Positions 10,143 through 19,473 are shown, counted from the first letter of the stretch. The stretch is DNA of 64,000 nucleotides from Kroppenstedtia eburnea (GCF_013282215.1 NZ_CP048103.1:2170001-2234000), one strand, 5' to 3'. Notes: a model not told the origin generated them from the sequence alone. Numbers and translations are program-made.

Positions 10143-11078
10143 TTATCCCATTTTCTCCAAAGTTTTCCTCATCGATTCTCCATCTTGAATGGAGAGAGCC
10201 GTAACCCCCCGCTGGATCTTTCGCACCAGTCCGGTCAGCACATTCCCCGGACCGATCTCCACAAAGGTATCCACGCCTTCCTCGATCAACCGGCGGATGC
10301 TGTCTTCCCACAGGACGGGAGCGGCCACCTGTTCCACCAGCGCCTTTCGGATGTCGGCGGCTTCCTGTTGCGGACGGGCGGAAACGTTGGCCACCACCGG
10401 AACCCGGGCTTCCCGGATTTCCAAACGGTCCAGCACCTCTTTCATCCTTTCCGCCGCCGGCCGCATCAGACTGGAGTGGAAGGGTCCGCTGACGGACAGA
10501 GGGAGCACGCGGCGGGCCCCGGCTTCCTTCGCCTTCGCACCGGCCGCTTCCACCGCTTCTTTGCTGCCTGAGATCACCAGTTGCCCCGGGCAGTTGTAAT
10601 TGGCCGGTTCCACCACCCCCTGCTCCCCGCTCGCTTCACGACAAATCCGCTCCACACTCTCCCGGTCGAGACCGATCACTGCTGACATGGCTCCCTCTCC
10701 GGCGGGAACCGCCTCTTCCATCAACAGGCCCCGTTTTCTCACGGTACGGACTGCATCTTTAAAGGAGAGAGCCTCTGCCGCCACCAGTGCGGAATATTCC
10801 CCCAGACTGTGGCCTGCCACAAAGTCCGCTGTCAGCCCCGCCGCCTCCACCAGTCGGTACAGAGCCACACTGGTGGTGAGAATGGCGGGCTGGGCATTGG
10901 CCGTCAGCCGAAGTTCCTCTTCCGGCCCCTCAAAACAGAGGCGGGAAAGGGAGTAACCCAGTTCCTCATCGGCTTGTTCAAACACTTCCCGGACCTGTGG
11001 ATCCCCGTCATGGACATCCTTTCCCATCCCGACGGCCTGGGAACCCTGTCCCGGAAACAAAAATGCTGTCTTGCCCAA
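10143..11078 (-). CDS. fabD: Malonyl-CoA:ACP transacylase
   Basis: FabD transfers malonyl groups from CoA to ACP. The 311-residue protein shows FLFPGQGSQAVGMG at the N-terminus, the nucleophile motif AGHSLGEYSAL with Ser91, and the catalytic histidine in SVSGPFHSSLM. The start is TTG 11078 behind AGGGGGACGG. It is in the order fabH-fabD-fabG of the FapR-controlled lipid block. Confidence 0.97.
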   Translation of the reverse strand: MGKTAFLFPGQGSQAVGMGKDVHDGDPQVREVFEQADEELGYSLSRLCFEGPEEELRLTANAQPAILTTSVALYRLVEAAGLTADFVAGHSLGEYSALVAAEALSFKDAVRTVRKRGLLMEEAVPAGEGAMSAVIGLDRESVERICREASGEQGVVEPANYNCPGQLVISGSKEAVEAAGAKAKEAGARRVLPLSVSGPFHSSLMRPAAERMKEVLDRLEIREARVPVVANVSARPQQEAADIRKALVEQVAAPVLWEDSIRRLIEEGVDTFVEIGPGNVLTGLVRKIQRGVTALSIQDGESMRKTLEKMG

Positions 11079-11112
11079 GAATACCGTCCCCCTTCAACGC
11101 TGTGGATTTGGA

Positions 11113-12108
11113 TCATTTCGTCTCCATGGTCCACTTCATCACCGACGCTCCCCAGGTCATTCCCCCGCCGAAACCGACCAATACCAAGGTGTCATCTTTT
11201 TTGATTTTTCCCCTTTGGACAGCCTCATCCAAAGCGACGGGGATGGAGGCGGAAGACATGTTGCCGTAGCGGTCCAGGTTGACCACCACTTTATCCCGGG
11301 ACAACCCCAGCCGTTGGACGGCGGTGTCGATAATGCGCGTGTTGGCTTGGTGAGGAATCAGGAAGTCCACATCTTCCTTGGTCATTCCCGCTTTGCGAAG
11401 GGCTTCCTCCGCGGAGCTTCCCAGGACCCGGACGGCGAACTTGAACACCTCCCGGCCATTCATGGAAATAAAGTGGAGACGATCTTCCACCGATTTACCC
11501 GAGGCGGGAATCCGGGACCCCCCGGCCGGTTGCTTCAACAGGTGCCCACCGGAACCATCTCCCCCCAATTCAAAGGAGAGAAACCCTTTTCCTTCTTCCA
11601 CGGGTCCCAACACGGCGGCTCCCGCTCCGTCCCCGAACAGGACACAGGTGTTCCGGTCGGTGAAATCGGTGATCTTGGAAAGGCAATCCACTCCGATCAC
11701 CAAAGCGTGGCGGTACATCCCGTTGGAAATAAACTGCGAGGCGACAGAGATTCCGTACAGAAATCCGGTACAGGCGGCAGACAAGTCAAAGGTGGCCGCC
11801 TTCTCCGCACCCAACCGATCCTGGACCAGACAGGCCGTGGCGGGGAAGGCCATATCCGGGGTCACCGTGGCCACGATGATCAGATCCAGGTCCTTCGCCT
11901 CGATCCCCGCAGACTCCAATGCCCGGCGACCCGCTTCCACGGCCAGGTCGGAAGAAGCCTGGTCGTCGGCAGCAATTCTCCGCTCCCGGATGCCCGTCCG
12001 GCTGACGATCCACTCGTCATTGGTATCCACCATTTTCTCCAAGTCAGCATTTGTCAACACTTTTTCGGGGAGATAAGCTCCCGTGCCGATGATCCCCACC
12101 GATCCCAT
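11113..12108 (-). CDS. fabH: Beta-ketoacyl-ACP synthase III
   Basis: FabH starts fatty acid synthesis by condensing acetyl-CoA or branched acyl-CoA primers with malonyl-ACP. The Cys-His-Asn triad is visible: Cys in [12 protein letters not shown] (about 113), His in PHQANTRI, and Asn in [11 protein letters not shown] prefer ATG 12108, with GGGGATGAGG upstream; the ATG at 12117 sits too close to the signal but cannot be excluded. It begins just after plsX and is probably translationally coupled to it. Confidence 0.95.
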   Translation of the reverse strand: MGSVGIIGTGAYLPEKVLTNADLEKMVDTNDEWIVSRTGIRERRIAADDQASSDLAVEAGRRALESAGIEAKDLDLIIVATVTPDMAFPATACLVQDRLGAEKAATFDLSAACTGFLYGISVASQFISNGMYRHALVIGVDCLSKITDFTDRNTCVLFGDGAGAAVLGPVEEGKGFLSFELGGDGSGGHLLKQPAGGSRIPASGKSVEDRLHFISMNGREVFKFAVRVLGSSAEEALRKAGMTKEDVDFLIPHQANTRIIDTAVQRLGLSRDKVVVNLDRYGNMSSASIPVALDEAVQRGKIKKDDTLVLVGFGGGMTWGASVMKWTMETK

Positions 12109-12120
12109 GATCCTCATCCC

Positions 12121-13113
12121 CTATCCAAGTCGTTGTAGTTCCTCGGATATCCCCTTGATCACATCCCGTTGGACAAAGCGGCGAGCCTGGCGGACGGCAT
12201 TGTACACCGCCCGGGCATCGGAAGAGCCGTGGGCTTTCACCACCGGCCCTTTCAGACCGAGGAGCGGCGCCCCCCCGTGCTCTTTATAATCCATCTCCCT
12301 GGCAAACCGTTTCAGGCCCGGTTTGAGGATGGCGGCGGCCAGTTTGGTGGCGGGACTTCGGGTCAGCTCCTCCTTCAGGCGTCCAAAAACAGCCTTCGCA
12401 ACACCCTCGGTGTTTTTGAGCAGGACATTTCCCGTGAATCCGTCACATACCAGCACATCGCACCCCCCATCCAGGAGATCCCGCGCTTCCACATTGCCGA
12501 TGAAATGGATCGGCAACTCCCGGATGCGTGCAAAGGAGTCTATGATCAACGATGTCCCTTTTCCTTCTTCGATACCGATATTGAGAAGACCCACCCGTGG
12601 TTTTTCGAATCCGAGCACTTTCTCGGCATAGATGCTGCCCATCAGGGCATACTGCTCCAGGTGCTCGGGACGGGCCTCCGGGTTGGCCCCCACATCCAAC
12701 ACCAGCATTCCCTTCCCGTCGAGAGTGGGAAACATCGGAGCCAAGGCTGGACGTGCGATCCCGTCGATGCGGCCGGTCACCATCGTGCCTGCAGCCATCA
12801 GCGCCCCGGTGTTGCCGGCACTGATAAATGCCTCCGCTTCACCCTCCCGCACCATCCGGCATCCAACCACAATCGTGGAACCTTTTTTACGGCGAATCGC
12901 CCGTACCGGCTCTTCCTCCGCTGAGATCCATTCTTCCACCGCTTTCAGGGAGAGATTGGCGGGACGTCGTCCTGTCAGCAAGGACTCAGACCTTTCCACC
13001 GGTCCCAGAAGGATCAGTTCTGTATCCGACCACTCCTCAGCTGCCTGCAGAGCTCCTTCCACCATGGCGGCCGGCGCATGATCCCCACCCATGATGTCCA
13101 ATGCGATCCGCAT
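12121..13113 (-). CDS. plsX: Phosphate acyltransferase PlsX
   Basis: PlsX makes acyl-phosphate from acyl-ACP, the donor for PlsY in phospholipid synthesis, and can also channel FakA-made acyl-phosphate back to ACP. The 330-residue protein begins [14 protein letters not shown] and contains FISAGNTGALMAAGT, LVLDVGANPEARPEHLEQYA and CDGFTGNVLLKNTEG. The start ATG 13113 follows AAAGGAGGATCAATA and overlaps the fapR stop by one base, so translation is coupled. Confidence 0.96.
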   Translation of the reverse strand: MRIALDIMGGDHAPAAMVEGALQAAEEWSDTELILLGPVERSESLLTGRRPANLSLKAVEEWISAEEEPVRAIRRKKGSTIVVGCRMVREGEAEAFISAGNTGALMAAGTMVTGRIDGIARPALAPMFPTLDGKGMLVLDVGANPEARPEHLEQYALMGSIYAEKVLGFEKPRVGLLNIGIEEGKGTSLIIDSFARIRELPIHFIGNVEARDLLDGGCDVLVCDGFTGNVLLKNTEGVAKAVFGRLKEELTRSPATKLAAAILKPGLKRFAREMDYKEHGGAPLLGLKGPVVKAHGSSDARAVYNAVRQARRFVQRDVIKGISEELQRLG

Positions 13114-13673
13114 TATTGATCCTCCTTTGAGCGGTAGACATCGAATATACCTTGAAAAACGGTCTCTTCCCCGACAAGTGTACGGACATCCACCTGTGTG
13201 CGATGGGATGTGACATGGATCACCCTTGCATGTGCCACACACGTTTCACCCAATCGAACAGGGCGCACAAACCGGATCCCGGCAGTGGCAGTCAACACCA
13301 GTTCCGCGTCGACCACGGCCACCGCCAAGGAATTTGCCTGGGCGAACAGATGGTGACCCCGGGCGATCCGATGGCGGGCAAACACATGTTCTTCCCGGAT
13401 TTGCAACTCCGAGGTCCCGCTGTGATCCAATTTCAATTCCGTCACTTGCCCGATGACTTCCTCCAGTCCGAGGGAGCGAACCTGGTCAAAGTTTTTCTCC
13501 GCCATGTGTTTGATTCGTTCCCGCAACTCAGGGATTCCCAACTCCATTCGATCCAGTCGGATGGTTTGGATACTGACCCCGTACCGACGGGCCATCTCTT
13601 CGTCAGTCAAAAACGGCTCGGACTCCAGAGCCCGTTGCAACTTTTTCTGCCGCTCTCCTTTTGACAGGCGCAC
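13113..13673 (-). CDS. fapR: Fatty acid biosynthesis regulator FapR
   Basis: FapR represses fatty acid and phospholipid genes and is released by malonyl-CoA. The N-terminal helix-turn-helix ([22 protein letters not shown]) and the linker [17 protein letters not shown] are clear, followed by a hot-dog effector domain with [18 protein letters not shown] choose GTG 13673 (186 residues, close to the Bacillus length) because AAGGTGGTGA lies upstream and the predicted transcript starts only about 20 bases before the earlier GTG at 13703. An operator overlaps its own promoter. Confidence 0.95.
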   Translation of the reverse strand: MRLSKGERQKKLQRALESEPFLTDEEMARRYGVSIQTIRLDRMELGIPELRERIKHMAEKNFDQVRSLGLEEVIGQVTELKLDHSGTSELQIREEHVFARHRIARGHHLFAQANSLAVAVVDAELVLTATAGIRFVRPVRLGETCVAHARVIHVTSHRTQVDVRTLVGEETVFQGIFDVYRSKEDQ

Positions 13674-13706
13674 AGCGGAGGGTTCACCACCTTTTATCAC
13701 CACGTG

Positions 13707-13723
13707 CTAGTACCAAGTACTAA
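13707..13723 (-). promoter_or_regulatory. FapR operator
   Basis: The 17-bp site reads TTAGTACTTGGTACTAG on the minus strand. It matches the known FapR consensus (a TTAGTACC-type half-site and its inverse) almost perfectly. It lies just downstream of the -10 box of the fapR promoter, so binding would block initiation or early elongation. It is the only such site I found upstream of the block, suggesting that fapR-plsX-fabHDG is controlled from here. Confidence 0.85.
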
Positions 13724-13726
13724 ATC

Positions 13727-13755
13727 AGTATAGCGGAACACTCTCTCCAAGGCAA
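13727..13755 (-). promoter_or_regulatory. SigA promoter of fapR-plsX-fab operon
   Basis: On the minus strand TTGCCT and TATACT are separated by 17 bases, a good vegetative promoter. The start point would fall within or next to the FapR operator. Confidence 0.7.
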
Positions 13756-13771
13756 CCTCCGAAATCACAAA

Positions 13772-13799
13772 TAAAAAAGGACCCGCATGATGGGTCCTT
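13772..13799 (-). terminator. Terminator of the yceD-rpmF operon
   Basis: AAGGACCC pairs with GGGTCCTT around a seven-base loop, with T6 on the minus strand. It lies between rpmF and the fapR promoter and so insulates the lipid operon. Confidence 0.85.
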
Positions 13800-13815
13800 G
13801 ACACTGTGATGAAGG

Positions 13816-13989
13816 TCAGTCATTCACCACTTCGTTCCCGTTGTAGTAACCGCACTCTTTGCAAACACGATGGGACAGTTTCATTTCACCGCACTGCGGG
13901 CATTTCACCATCCCCGGGACCGACAGTTTGAAGTGGGTCCGACGTTTGCGCTTGCGGGTTTTGGAAGTTCGTCTTTTAGGCACTGCCAT
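13816..13989 (-). CDS. rpmF: 50S ribosomal protein L32
   Basis: This 57-residue basic protein begins [17 protein letters not shown] and carries a zinc-ribbon with CPQCGE and CKECGYY, so it is the zinc-binding (C+) form of L32. The start ATG 13989 follows GAGGGGGTGAAACC. It sits directly downstream of yceD, a pairing conserved in most bacteria. Confidence 0.96.
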   Translation of the reverse strand: MAVPKRRTSKTRKRKRRTHFKLSVPGMVKCPQCGEMKLSHRVCKECGYYNGNEVVND

Positions 13990-14023
13990 TGGTTTCACCC
14001 CCTCTTAAAAATCATCACGGGGA

Positions 14024-14539
14024 TTATGGATCCCTGTTCAACAGTTCTCCCAGTTTGGCCAACCGGGGATCGATCCGCCGGTTGTCGCACTGGCAGGAGG
14101 CCCTGTTCCAATCGGTTCCGCATGTGGGGCACAACCCCTTGCACTCCTCCCGGCACACCGGAGCGAAGGGCATGCTCAACAGCAAAGCCTCCCGGATATA
14201 AGGAGTCAGATCTGTCGGCCGGTCAAGGGAGACCAGGAGGATCTCCTCCTCCCCGCTTGGTTCCACCCGGTTTCCATCATCTGTGAAAACCCGGTGCCAA
14301 CGGGCGGATAAAACCCTGTCAAATCCGGAAAGGCACCGGGAACAGCGTAAGGTCGCCTTTGCGGACTGTTCCCCTTGCACATGAAACAGGCCTTGATCCT
14401 TCCAAGCCGTAATCCCCACTTTTACTGGCTCCAGCCGGATCAGATCGGGATTTTCCTTCTCCATCCCATCCAGCCGCACTTCCTCTTCCCAGTGAAGAGG
14501 ACCGGTCCTTTGATTCAACTCCCGGAATGTGAGCAGCAT
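14024..14539 (-). CDS. YceD family (DUF177) protein
   Basis: YceD/DUF177 proteins are linked to 23S rRNA accumulation and are encoded next to rpmF. The 171-residue protein has the family cysteine clusters LRCSRCLSGF and CREECKGLCPTCG, which probably bind metal, and the ending DPRLAKLGELL. ATG 14539 is chosen over the GTG two codons earlier because AAGGGAG is then eight bases away. It is followed by rpmF. Confidence 0.9.
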   Translation of the reverse strand: MLLTFRELNQRTGPLHWEEEVRLDGMEKENPDLIRLEPVKVGITAWKDQGLFHVQGEQSAKATLRCSRCLSGFDRVLSARWHRVFTDDGNRVEPSGEEEILLVSLDRPTDLTPYIREALLLSMPFAPVCREECKGLCPTCGTDWNRASCQCDNRRIDPRLAKLGELLNRDP

Positions 14540-14606
14540 ATGCACGACTCCCTTTTCAAACAGGGTAATTATATGTCACAAAACCGATTCAGTCAATGTC
14601 AGTCCC

Positions 14607-15662
14607 TCAGGAAGCTTTTTTCAACCCTTGTTTTTTCAGAAAACCGAGGGCTTCTCTTAAACTCTTCACCGGGATCACCTTCATGTCGGCTCCGATCTCC
14701 TTTGCAGTCCGGAGCGCTTTTTTTTCATTGGAATCCCCGGGGCGAATATCGGCGGGAACGAAAAAGATATCCGCACCCTCCTCATCCGCCGCCACTATTT
14801 TGTGCTGAATACCACCGATCTGGCCCACCTCTCCCTCGGGTGAGATGGTGCCGGTACCGGCCACACGGTAACCCCGGGTCAGGTCGCCGTTTTCCAACTG
14901 ATTGATGATCTCCAGAGAGAACATCAAGCCGGCGGAGGGACCGCCGATCTCCTCTGCACGGATTGTTACTTCGGGTTCCGTTTGAATCTTCCTTTCCGTC
15001 ACCGGTTCGATTCCGATCCCGGGTCGGTCTTTTCCACCGACTCTGCCAAGGGATCCCAACTTCACCTTCGGAGTCAGTGTTTTTCCATTCCTGGTGAGCT
15101 CCAGCCGGACGGTCTCGCCCACTTTTTTTTCACTCAGTTGTCTGATCAGCTCTTCCGGACTCCTCACCGGATTCCCATTCACCCGGTGAATAATATCCCC
15201 CTGCTTCAACACCTGCGCACCTGACATTTTTTCCAATACCCGCAGGACCCGGACGCCGAGCAACTTTTCCTTCACTGGATGCCCCGCTTCGCGAAAAGCG
15301 GCCAGAATGGCATTTTGTTGGGATTGCTTCATGATTTCCTTTTGTCTTCGCTCATACTCCACCGGGTCTTCTCCTTCGACCAAAACCTGATCTCTGGGCA
15401 GCAACTCATACCGGGAATCCCATCTGGAGATGATCGCCGCCAACAGATTGCCTTCCCGCATGGAAACGGTGGTCATGAAAAAGGCACCTTGTTCCTTGTT
15501 CCTGGAACCCTCCACCTGAATCATCGGCCGAACTTCCAGGGCGGAACCCGGCTGCATGATGTAGTAGGGAGTCGGCATCACAAACAACAACACAATCAAG
15601 GCCGCCGTGACCAGCCCGGTGATGATCCATGGCCGTCTGTACCAAGGTCTGGAATGTACCAT
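14607..15662 (-). CDS. PDZ and Lon-type membrane protease (YlbL/SepM-like)
   Basis: This 351-residue protein has one N-terminal transmembrane helix (WIITGLVTAALIVLLFVMP), a PDZ domain at about 140-215 (VLKQGDIIHRVNGNPV), and a Lon-type S16 protease domain. That domain shows the catalytic serine in GGPSAGLMFS and the lysine in GIQHKIVAA. Relatives process secreted peptides or cell-surface proteins. Its ATG directly abuts the stop of the patatin gene, so the two are coupled as ylbK-ylbL are in Bacillus. Confidence 0.92.
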   Translation of the reverse strand: MVHSRPWYRRPWIITGLVTAALIVLLFVMPTPYYIMQPGSALEVRPMIQVEGSRNKEQGAFFMTTVSMREGNLLAAIISRWDSRYELLPRDQVLVEGEDPVEYERRQKEIMKQSQQNAILAAFREAGHPVKEKLLGVRVLRVLEKMSGAQVLKQGDIIHRVNGNPVRSPEELIRQLSEKKVGETVRLELTRNGKTLTPKVKLGSLGRVGGKDRPGIGIEPVTERKIQTEPEVTIRAEEIGGPSAGLMFSLEIINQLENGDLTRGYRVAGTGTISPEGEVGQIGGIQHKIVAADEEGADIFFVPADIRPGDSNEKKALRTAKEIGADMKVIPVKSLREALGFLKKQGLKKAS

Positions 15663-16448
15663 TCAATCCGCGCCTCCCCGCTCCACGATCAAACCTTTGA
15701 TCCGATCCACCTGGAGAAGTGCCGCCTCTTCCCCCAGACGGATGCACTCCTCCACACGGGTGAACGCCGTGGGACTGATATCTGTCAGATCCGGATGGAT
15801 CAACACATCCGCCTCCAACAATCTCTGATTTAGTATTTCCCTTTCCATCACGCTGAGAGTCTGTGCGATCACATCAAAAATATTCTCAATACGGACGGAA
15901 GTTGTCCGGGGTACCACATCCACAGCGAGGATCACTTCAGCTCCCATCTCTTTCACCACCGAGACGGGCACCCGGTCGATCACCCCCCCATCCACCAGGG
16001 TTCTCCCTTGCCATCGAACCGGCTCAAAAATCCCGGGAATGGAGATACTGGCCCGGACCGCCAGATCCAAGGGGCCTGTTTGAAAAACCACCCGCTCTCC
16101 TCTGTTGAGATCCGTGGCCACCACCCCCATGGGAATCGGAAGTTCCTCCAGGGAGCGACCACGGGTCAAAAGCCGGATCATCTCTTTCACCTTTTCCCCC
16201 GTCACAAACCCCCGTCGGGGAACGGTCAGATCCAGCCAATGCTTTCTCTTCAAATGGACAGCCAACCCTTCAACCATATCCAAATCCAACCCCGCCGCAT
16301 AGAAAGAGCCCACCAGACTCCCCATGCTGCTCCCGGCGATCACATCCACGGGAATCCCTTCCCTTTGCATCACCTTCAACACCCCGATGTGGGCCAAACC
16401 CCTTGCTCCTCCGGAACCGAGTGCCAGTCCCACCTTGGGTCTTGTCAA
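15663..16448 (-). CDS. Patatin-like phospholipase (YlbK/RssA type)
   Basis: This is a predicted serine acyl hydrolase of 261 residues. It shows the oxyanion loop GSGGARG (11-17), the nucleophile elbow GSSMGS (Ser about 41) and the catalytic aspartate in VDGGVIDRVPV. The start TTG 16448 lies eight bases after GAGGAGGG; the earlier ATG codons have no such signal. The true substrate is unknown. It is coupled to the downstream protease gene. Confidence 0.9.
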   Translation of the reverse strand: MTRPKVGLALGSGGARGLAHIGVLKVMQREGIPVDVIAGSSMGSLVGSFYAAGLDLDMVEGLAVHLKRKHWLDLTVPRRGFVTGEKVKEMIRLLTRGRSLEELPIPMGVVATDLNRGERVVFQTGPLDLAVRASISIPGIFEPVRWQGRTLVDGGVIDRVPVSVVKEMGAEVILAVDVVPRTTSVRIENIFDVIAQTLSVMEREILNQRLLEADVLIHPDLTDISPTAFTRVEECIRLGEEAALLQVDRIKGLIVERGGAD

Positions 16449-16563
16449 AACCGTCTCCCTCCTCTGTACTTGTTGCATCCGACCTTTTCCGAACCTCATC
16501 CTTCCATGAGACAGGCGGGTCTAATTTTTTCAGCTGTCGCGTAGACATGTACCAAACCCAGTA

Positions 16564-16694
16564 GAAGTGTTGTGAAAAAGTCACTGACAGGGAGGGTTGG
16601 GTTTCACATGGAGCGCCTTTGGTTCGTCAGAACAACGAAGCGAAATGTGAAACCCAATCCCGACCGTCCAAGAAGGCATTAATCACAATGCTTG
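16564..16694 (-). mobile_element. Foldback repeat element, copy B
   Basis: This 131-bp copy is inverted relative to copy A. Its ends are GAAGTGTTGTGA and TCACAATGCTT, and the inner inverted pair GGGTTTCACATG and ATGTGAAACCC is intact. It occupies most of the divergent gap between the patatin gene and ylbJ, ending about 20 bases before the ylbJ start. It may therefore lie in the ylbJ leader. Confidence 0.75.
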
Positions 16695-16715
16695 TAGATG
16701 AACGGGAGGATTTGA

Positions 16716-17969
16716 ATGGAGCCGATGAACCAACCCTTCCAAAACCACTTCCGCTCCCTCGCCCTGGGGGGTGTCGCCCTGTTTCTCGTGGGTTCCCTGA
16801 TTCTGTTTCCGGAGCAGGCTTTCAATTCTTCACTCAAAGGACTGAAAACATGGTGGGACGTCGTTTTTCCCGCTTTACTTCCCTTTTTTATCGCTTCGGA
16901 GATTCTGATGGGATTCGGCGTCGTCCATTTCCTCGGAGTTCTGTTGGAGCCACTGATGCGGCCTCTCTTCCGTGTCCCCGGAACAGCAGGCTTTGTGATG
17001 GCGATGGGACTGGCATCGGGTTATCCCATCGGAGCCAAGCTGACCGCCCGTTTGCGGGAACAAGATCTGATCACCCGCTCCGAGGGAGAAAGATTGGTCT
17101 CCTTTACCAACACCGCCGATCCGCTGTTTATGTTTGGTGCCGTCGCCGTGGGCTTTTTCCACGATGTCTCCCTGGGGGTGATCATTGCGGTCGCCCACTA
17201 TACATCCAGTTTGCTGCTGGGATTTCTGATGCGCTTTCATGATCCTCAGGGACCCACCACCCCCGTACCGGTGAAGGATGAAGGCCATTTCCTGATCCGG
17301 GCCTATCGGGAAATGCATCAGGCCCGCATCAAAGACGGCCGCAGCCTGGGAGAGTTGATGGGGGATGCGATCACCTCATCTGTCAACACCTTGATGATGG
17401 TCGGCGGATTTATCATGATGTTTTCCGTCATTATCGAAGTATTGGGTCAAGTGGGGGTCACCGAATGGTTGGCTGCGGGAATCGGCCGGCTGTTTTCCCT
17501 CCTCCGGGTTCCGGGGGAACTGGCATCTCCGGTGATATCCGGCCTTTTTGAAATCACACTGGGTGCCCAGGTTGCCAGCCAGGTGCCCAACACCGTCCAC
17601 ATGGCCTATAAAATCGCGATTGTCGGCGCCGTCACTGCATGGAGCGGTCTGTCTGTCCACGCCCAAGTGGCCAGCATCTTGAGCCGGACGGATATCCGCT
17701 ACACTCCATATTGTTTCGCCCGCCTGATTCACGGTGTTCTCGCCGGTTGGATCACTCTCCTGCTCTGGAATCCGGTGGAGCAGTACATCCGCTATTCCGA
17801 CGCCGCCGTCCCCGCTTTTCTCCGCCAACTTCCGGAGACCGGATGGCACGGGCTGGCCGAACGGGTTTCCTATCTGGGATGGAGAGCGATCCTGTTGCTC
17901 GGGGTCTTGATGTTGATCGGAATCGGCATCCAATTTTTCAGACGTTTCCGGACGGAAGGAACCCATTGA
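16716..17969 (+). CDS. ylbJ: Sporulation integral membrane protein YlbJ
   Basis: YlbJ is a nucleoside-recognition-family membrane protein needed for spore cortex formation in B. subtilis. The 417-residue protein has about eight hydrophobic segments, with family features WWDVVFPALLPFFIASEIL, GLASGYPIGAKLTARLRE and the loop GFIMMFSVIIEVLGQVGV. The start ATG 16716 follows GGGAGGATTTGA. It is one of the few plus-strand genes here and converges on coaD. Confidence 0.93.
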   Translation: MEPMNQPFQNHFRSLALGGVALFLVGSLILFPEQAFNSSLKGLKTWWDVVFPALLPFFIASEILMGFGVVHFLGVLLEPLMRPLFRVPGTAGFVMAMGLASGYPIGAKLTARLREQDLITRSEGERLVSFTNTADPLFMFGAVAVGFFHDVSLGVIIAVAHYTSSLLLGFLMRFHDPQGPTTPVPVKDEGHFLIRAYREMHQARIKDGRSLGELMGDAITSSVNTLMMVGGFIMMFSVIIEVLGQVGVTEWLAAGIGRLFSLLRVPGELASPVISGLFEITLGAQVASQVPNTVHMAYKIAIVGAVTAWSGLSVHAQVASILSRTDIRYTPYCFARLIHGVLAGWITLLLWNPVEQYIRYSDAAVPAFLRQLPETGWHGLAERVSYLGWRAILLLGVLMLIGIGIQFFRRFRTEGTH

Positions 17970-18003
17970 AGGGGGTTGGTGGACGAACCGCCGCACCCCA
18001 CCG

Positions 18004-18031
18004 AAAAAACCCGATGACACCATCGGGTTTT
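18004..18031. terminator. Bidirectional terminator between ylbJ and coaD
   Basis: AAAAAACCCGATG pairs with CATCGGGTTTT. It can serve ylbJ on the plus strand and coaD on the minus strand. Confidence 0.85.
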
Positions 18032-18510
18032 CAATATCCGTACTTTCCGGCAAGGGCTTGCTCCACTGCTTCCGGCACCAGACCTTTGATATCCCCTCCG
18101 CCGGAGGCCACTTCTTTGACGATTCCCGAGCTGAGGAAAGAGTACTGATTGTTGGTCATCATGAACAAGGTCTCCACCCGGGAATCCAACTTCCGCATCA
18201 TGGATGCAAATTGCAGTTCATATTCAAAGTCAGTGACCGCCCTCAACCCCCGGATCACCACCTGGGCCCCCCGTTGGTGGACATAATCCACCAACAATCC
18301 ATCAAAGCTGTCCACTTCCACATTTTTCATGTCTCCGGTAACTTCTTGGATCAGACGGGTTCTTTCTTCCACAGAAAAAAGCGGATTCTTCTGGGAGTTG
18401 TGGAGAACGGCCACCACCACCCGATCAAACACTCTCGCCCCTCTCTGGACGATGTCCAGATGTCCGTTGGTAATCGGGTCAAAGCTCCCCGGATAAACTG
18501 CCACCCGCAT
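18031..18510 (-). CDS. coaD: Phosphopantetheine adenylyltransferase
   Basis: CoaD catalyses the penultimate step of CoA synthesis. The 159-residue protein starts [20 protein letters not shown] with the nucleotide-binding TxGH-like loop, and has the later [20 protein letters not shown] 18510 lies eight bases after GGGAGG. Its start overlaps the 3' end of rsmD by about 30 bases, so the two are translationally linked. Confidence 0.96.
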   Translation of the reverse strand: MRVAVYPGSFDPITNGHLDIVQRGARVFDRVVVAVLHNSQKNPLFSVEERTRLIQEVTGDMKNVEVDSFDGLLVDYVHQRGAQVVIRGLRAVTDFEYELQFASMMRKLDSRVETLFMMTNNQYSFLSSGIVKEVASGGGDIKGLVPEAVEQALAGKYGY

Positions 18511-19078
18511 CCTTTGCACCTCCCGGATCTTCCCTTTGATAAAGATGGATCACTGTCTGACCGTACACCAACTCCCGGACCCGAGACAGATGGTTGTATC
18601 GGGGTTGAAGCCGGGAGGCGGATCCGTGTTCCGCCATCAGAACCCCGCGGGGCTCCAATAACCCGTGTTCTGAAATATACGTCAGAAGTTCCGGCAGAAA
18701 CGTCTCCCGGTAAGGCGGGTCCAGAAATATGTACCGGAAGGAAAGTTTTCGGCGAGCCAATATACGTAAAGCCGCCCTTGCATCCCTTCTGTAAACCTCC
18801 GCCCGGTCCGCAAATCCCGCCACCTGAAGGTTTTTCCGGACGGTTTCCACACTGGCCGGGGAATGGTCGACAAACACTGCCCGCTCAGCACCCCGGCTGA
18901 GTGTCTCCAGCCCGAGGGAGCCGCTGCCCGCAAACAGATCCAACACCGATCCGCCCTCAAAATAGGGACCGATGATCTGAAACAGGGACTCCCTGACACG
19001 ATCCGTCGTCGGCCGTACCTTCATCCCCGGAACCGTTTTCAGCCGTCTTCCTTTGGCTTTGCCGGCAATGATTCGCAT
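18479..19078 (-). CDS. rsmD: 16S rRNA m2G966 methyltransferase
   Basis: RsmD methylates G966 of 16S rRNA in the 30S subunit. The 199-residue protein has [13 protein letters not shown], the SAM-binding motif [14 protein letters not shown] (about 45-58) and the catalytic DPPY (120-123). The C-terminus is slightly extended and polar ([14 protein letters not shown]). The start ATG 19078 follows TAGGTGTCGTG. It is paired with coaD as in most Bacillales. Confidence 0.94.
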   Translation of the reverse strand: MRIIAGKAKGRRLKTVPGMKVRPTTDRVRESLFQIIGPYFEGGSVLDLFAGSGSLGLETLSRGAERAVFVDHSPASVETVRKNLQVAGFADRAEVYRRDARAALRILARRKLSFRYIFLDPPYRETFLPELLTYISEHGLLEPRGVLMAEHGSASRLQPRYNHLSRVRELVYGQTVIHLYQREDPGGAKDAGGSLSGEL

Positions 19079-19228
19079 CACGACACCTACCGTCAAGTTT
19101 TGAACATTTTTTATCCTACCATAAAGGATTGCAACATGGAAATCATCAGGCGTGTTGATTAGCTATATTTTGGCTGGGGAGATCGCCCATTTTCCGGTTA
19201 ATCAACAGCTCTACATGCCTTTGCCAAA

Positions 19229-19423
19229 AAAAGTTCTGATGTATGTATATTTTACCCAATAAGGGCAATGATAGGGATGACAGCGTCGGGAGATGCTGTC
19301 AAACCGCGGAGAAGACTTACGTTTCCCCATAAGCTCTTCCTCCGGTTTCTCCTCTCCCATTCAGGATCCGCGCTCAAAGCGGATCCCATGGACCTGCGGC
19401 TGTAAAGTCCGCAGGTCTTTTTT
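19229..19423 (+). ncRNA. Candidate structured small RNA (6S-like?)
   Basis: The plus strand of this gene-free 394-base gap (19079-19473) ends in a strong terminator. It contains nested structure: an outer pairing GGGAGA/TCTCCC, a long imperfect helix AAACCGCGGAGAAGA with TCTTCCTCCGGTTT capped by CTTA/TAAG, and a perfect side hairpin GGATCCGC/GCGGATCC. A short pairing of GTTC..ATG near 19232 with CATGGAC near 19387 could close the whole RNA. A closed stem, a long arm and a hairpin in the 3' side recall 6S RNA. The start of the RNA is not settled. I see no open frame. Confidence 0.4.
19391..19423 (+). terminator. Terminator of the candidate small RNA
   Basis: GACCTGCGG pairs with CCGCAGGTC and is followed by T6 on the plus strand. 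No plus-strand protein gene lies upstream, which argues for a non-coding transcript. Confidence 0.8.
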
Positions 19424-19430
19424 ATGTTTG

Positions 19431-19462
19431 AAAAATAAAACCTGCGGGTAGAGATCCGCAGG
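19431..19462 (-). terminator. Terminator of the Arg/Pro-rich protein gene
   Basis: CCTGCGG pairs with CCGCAGG, followed on the minus strand by TTTTATTTTT. It lies just past the stop at 19474. Its stem sequence is shared with the opposing terminator next to it. Confidence 0.8.
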
Positions 19463-19473
19463 CACATGATCCT

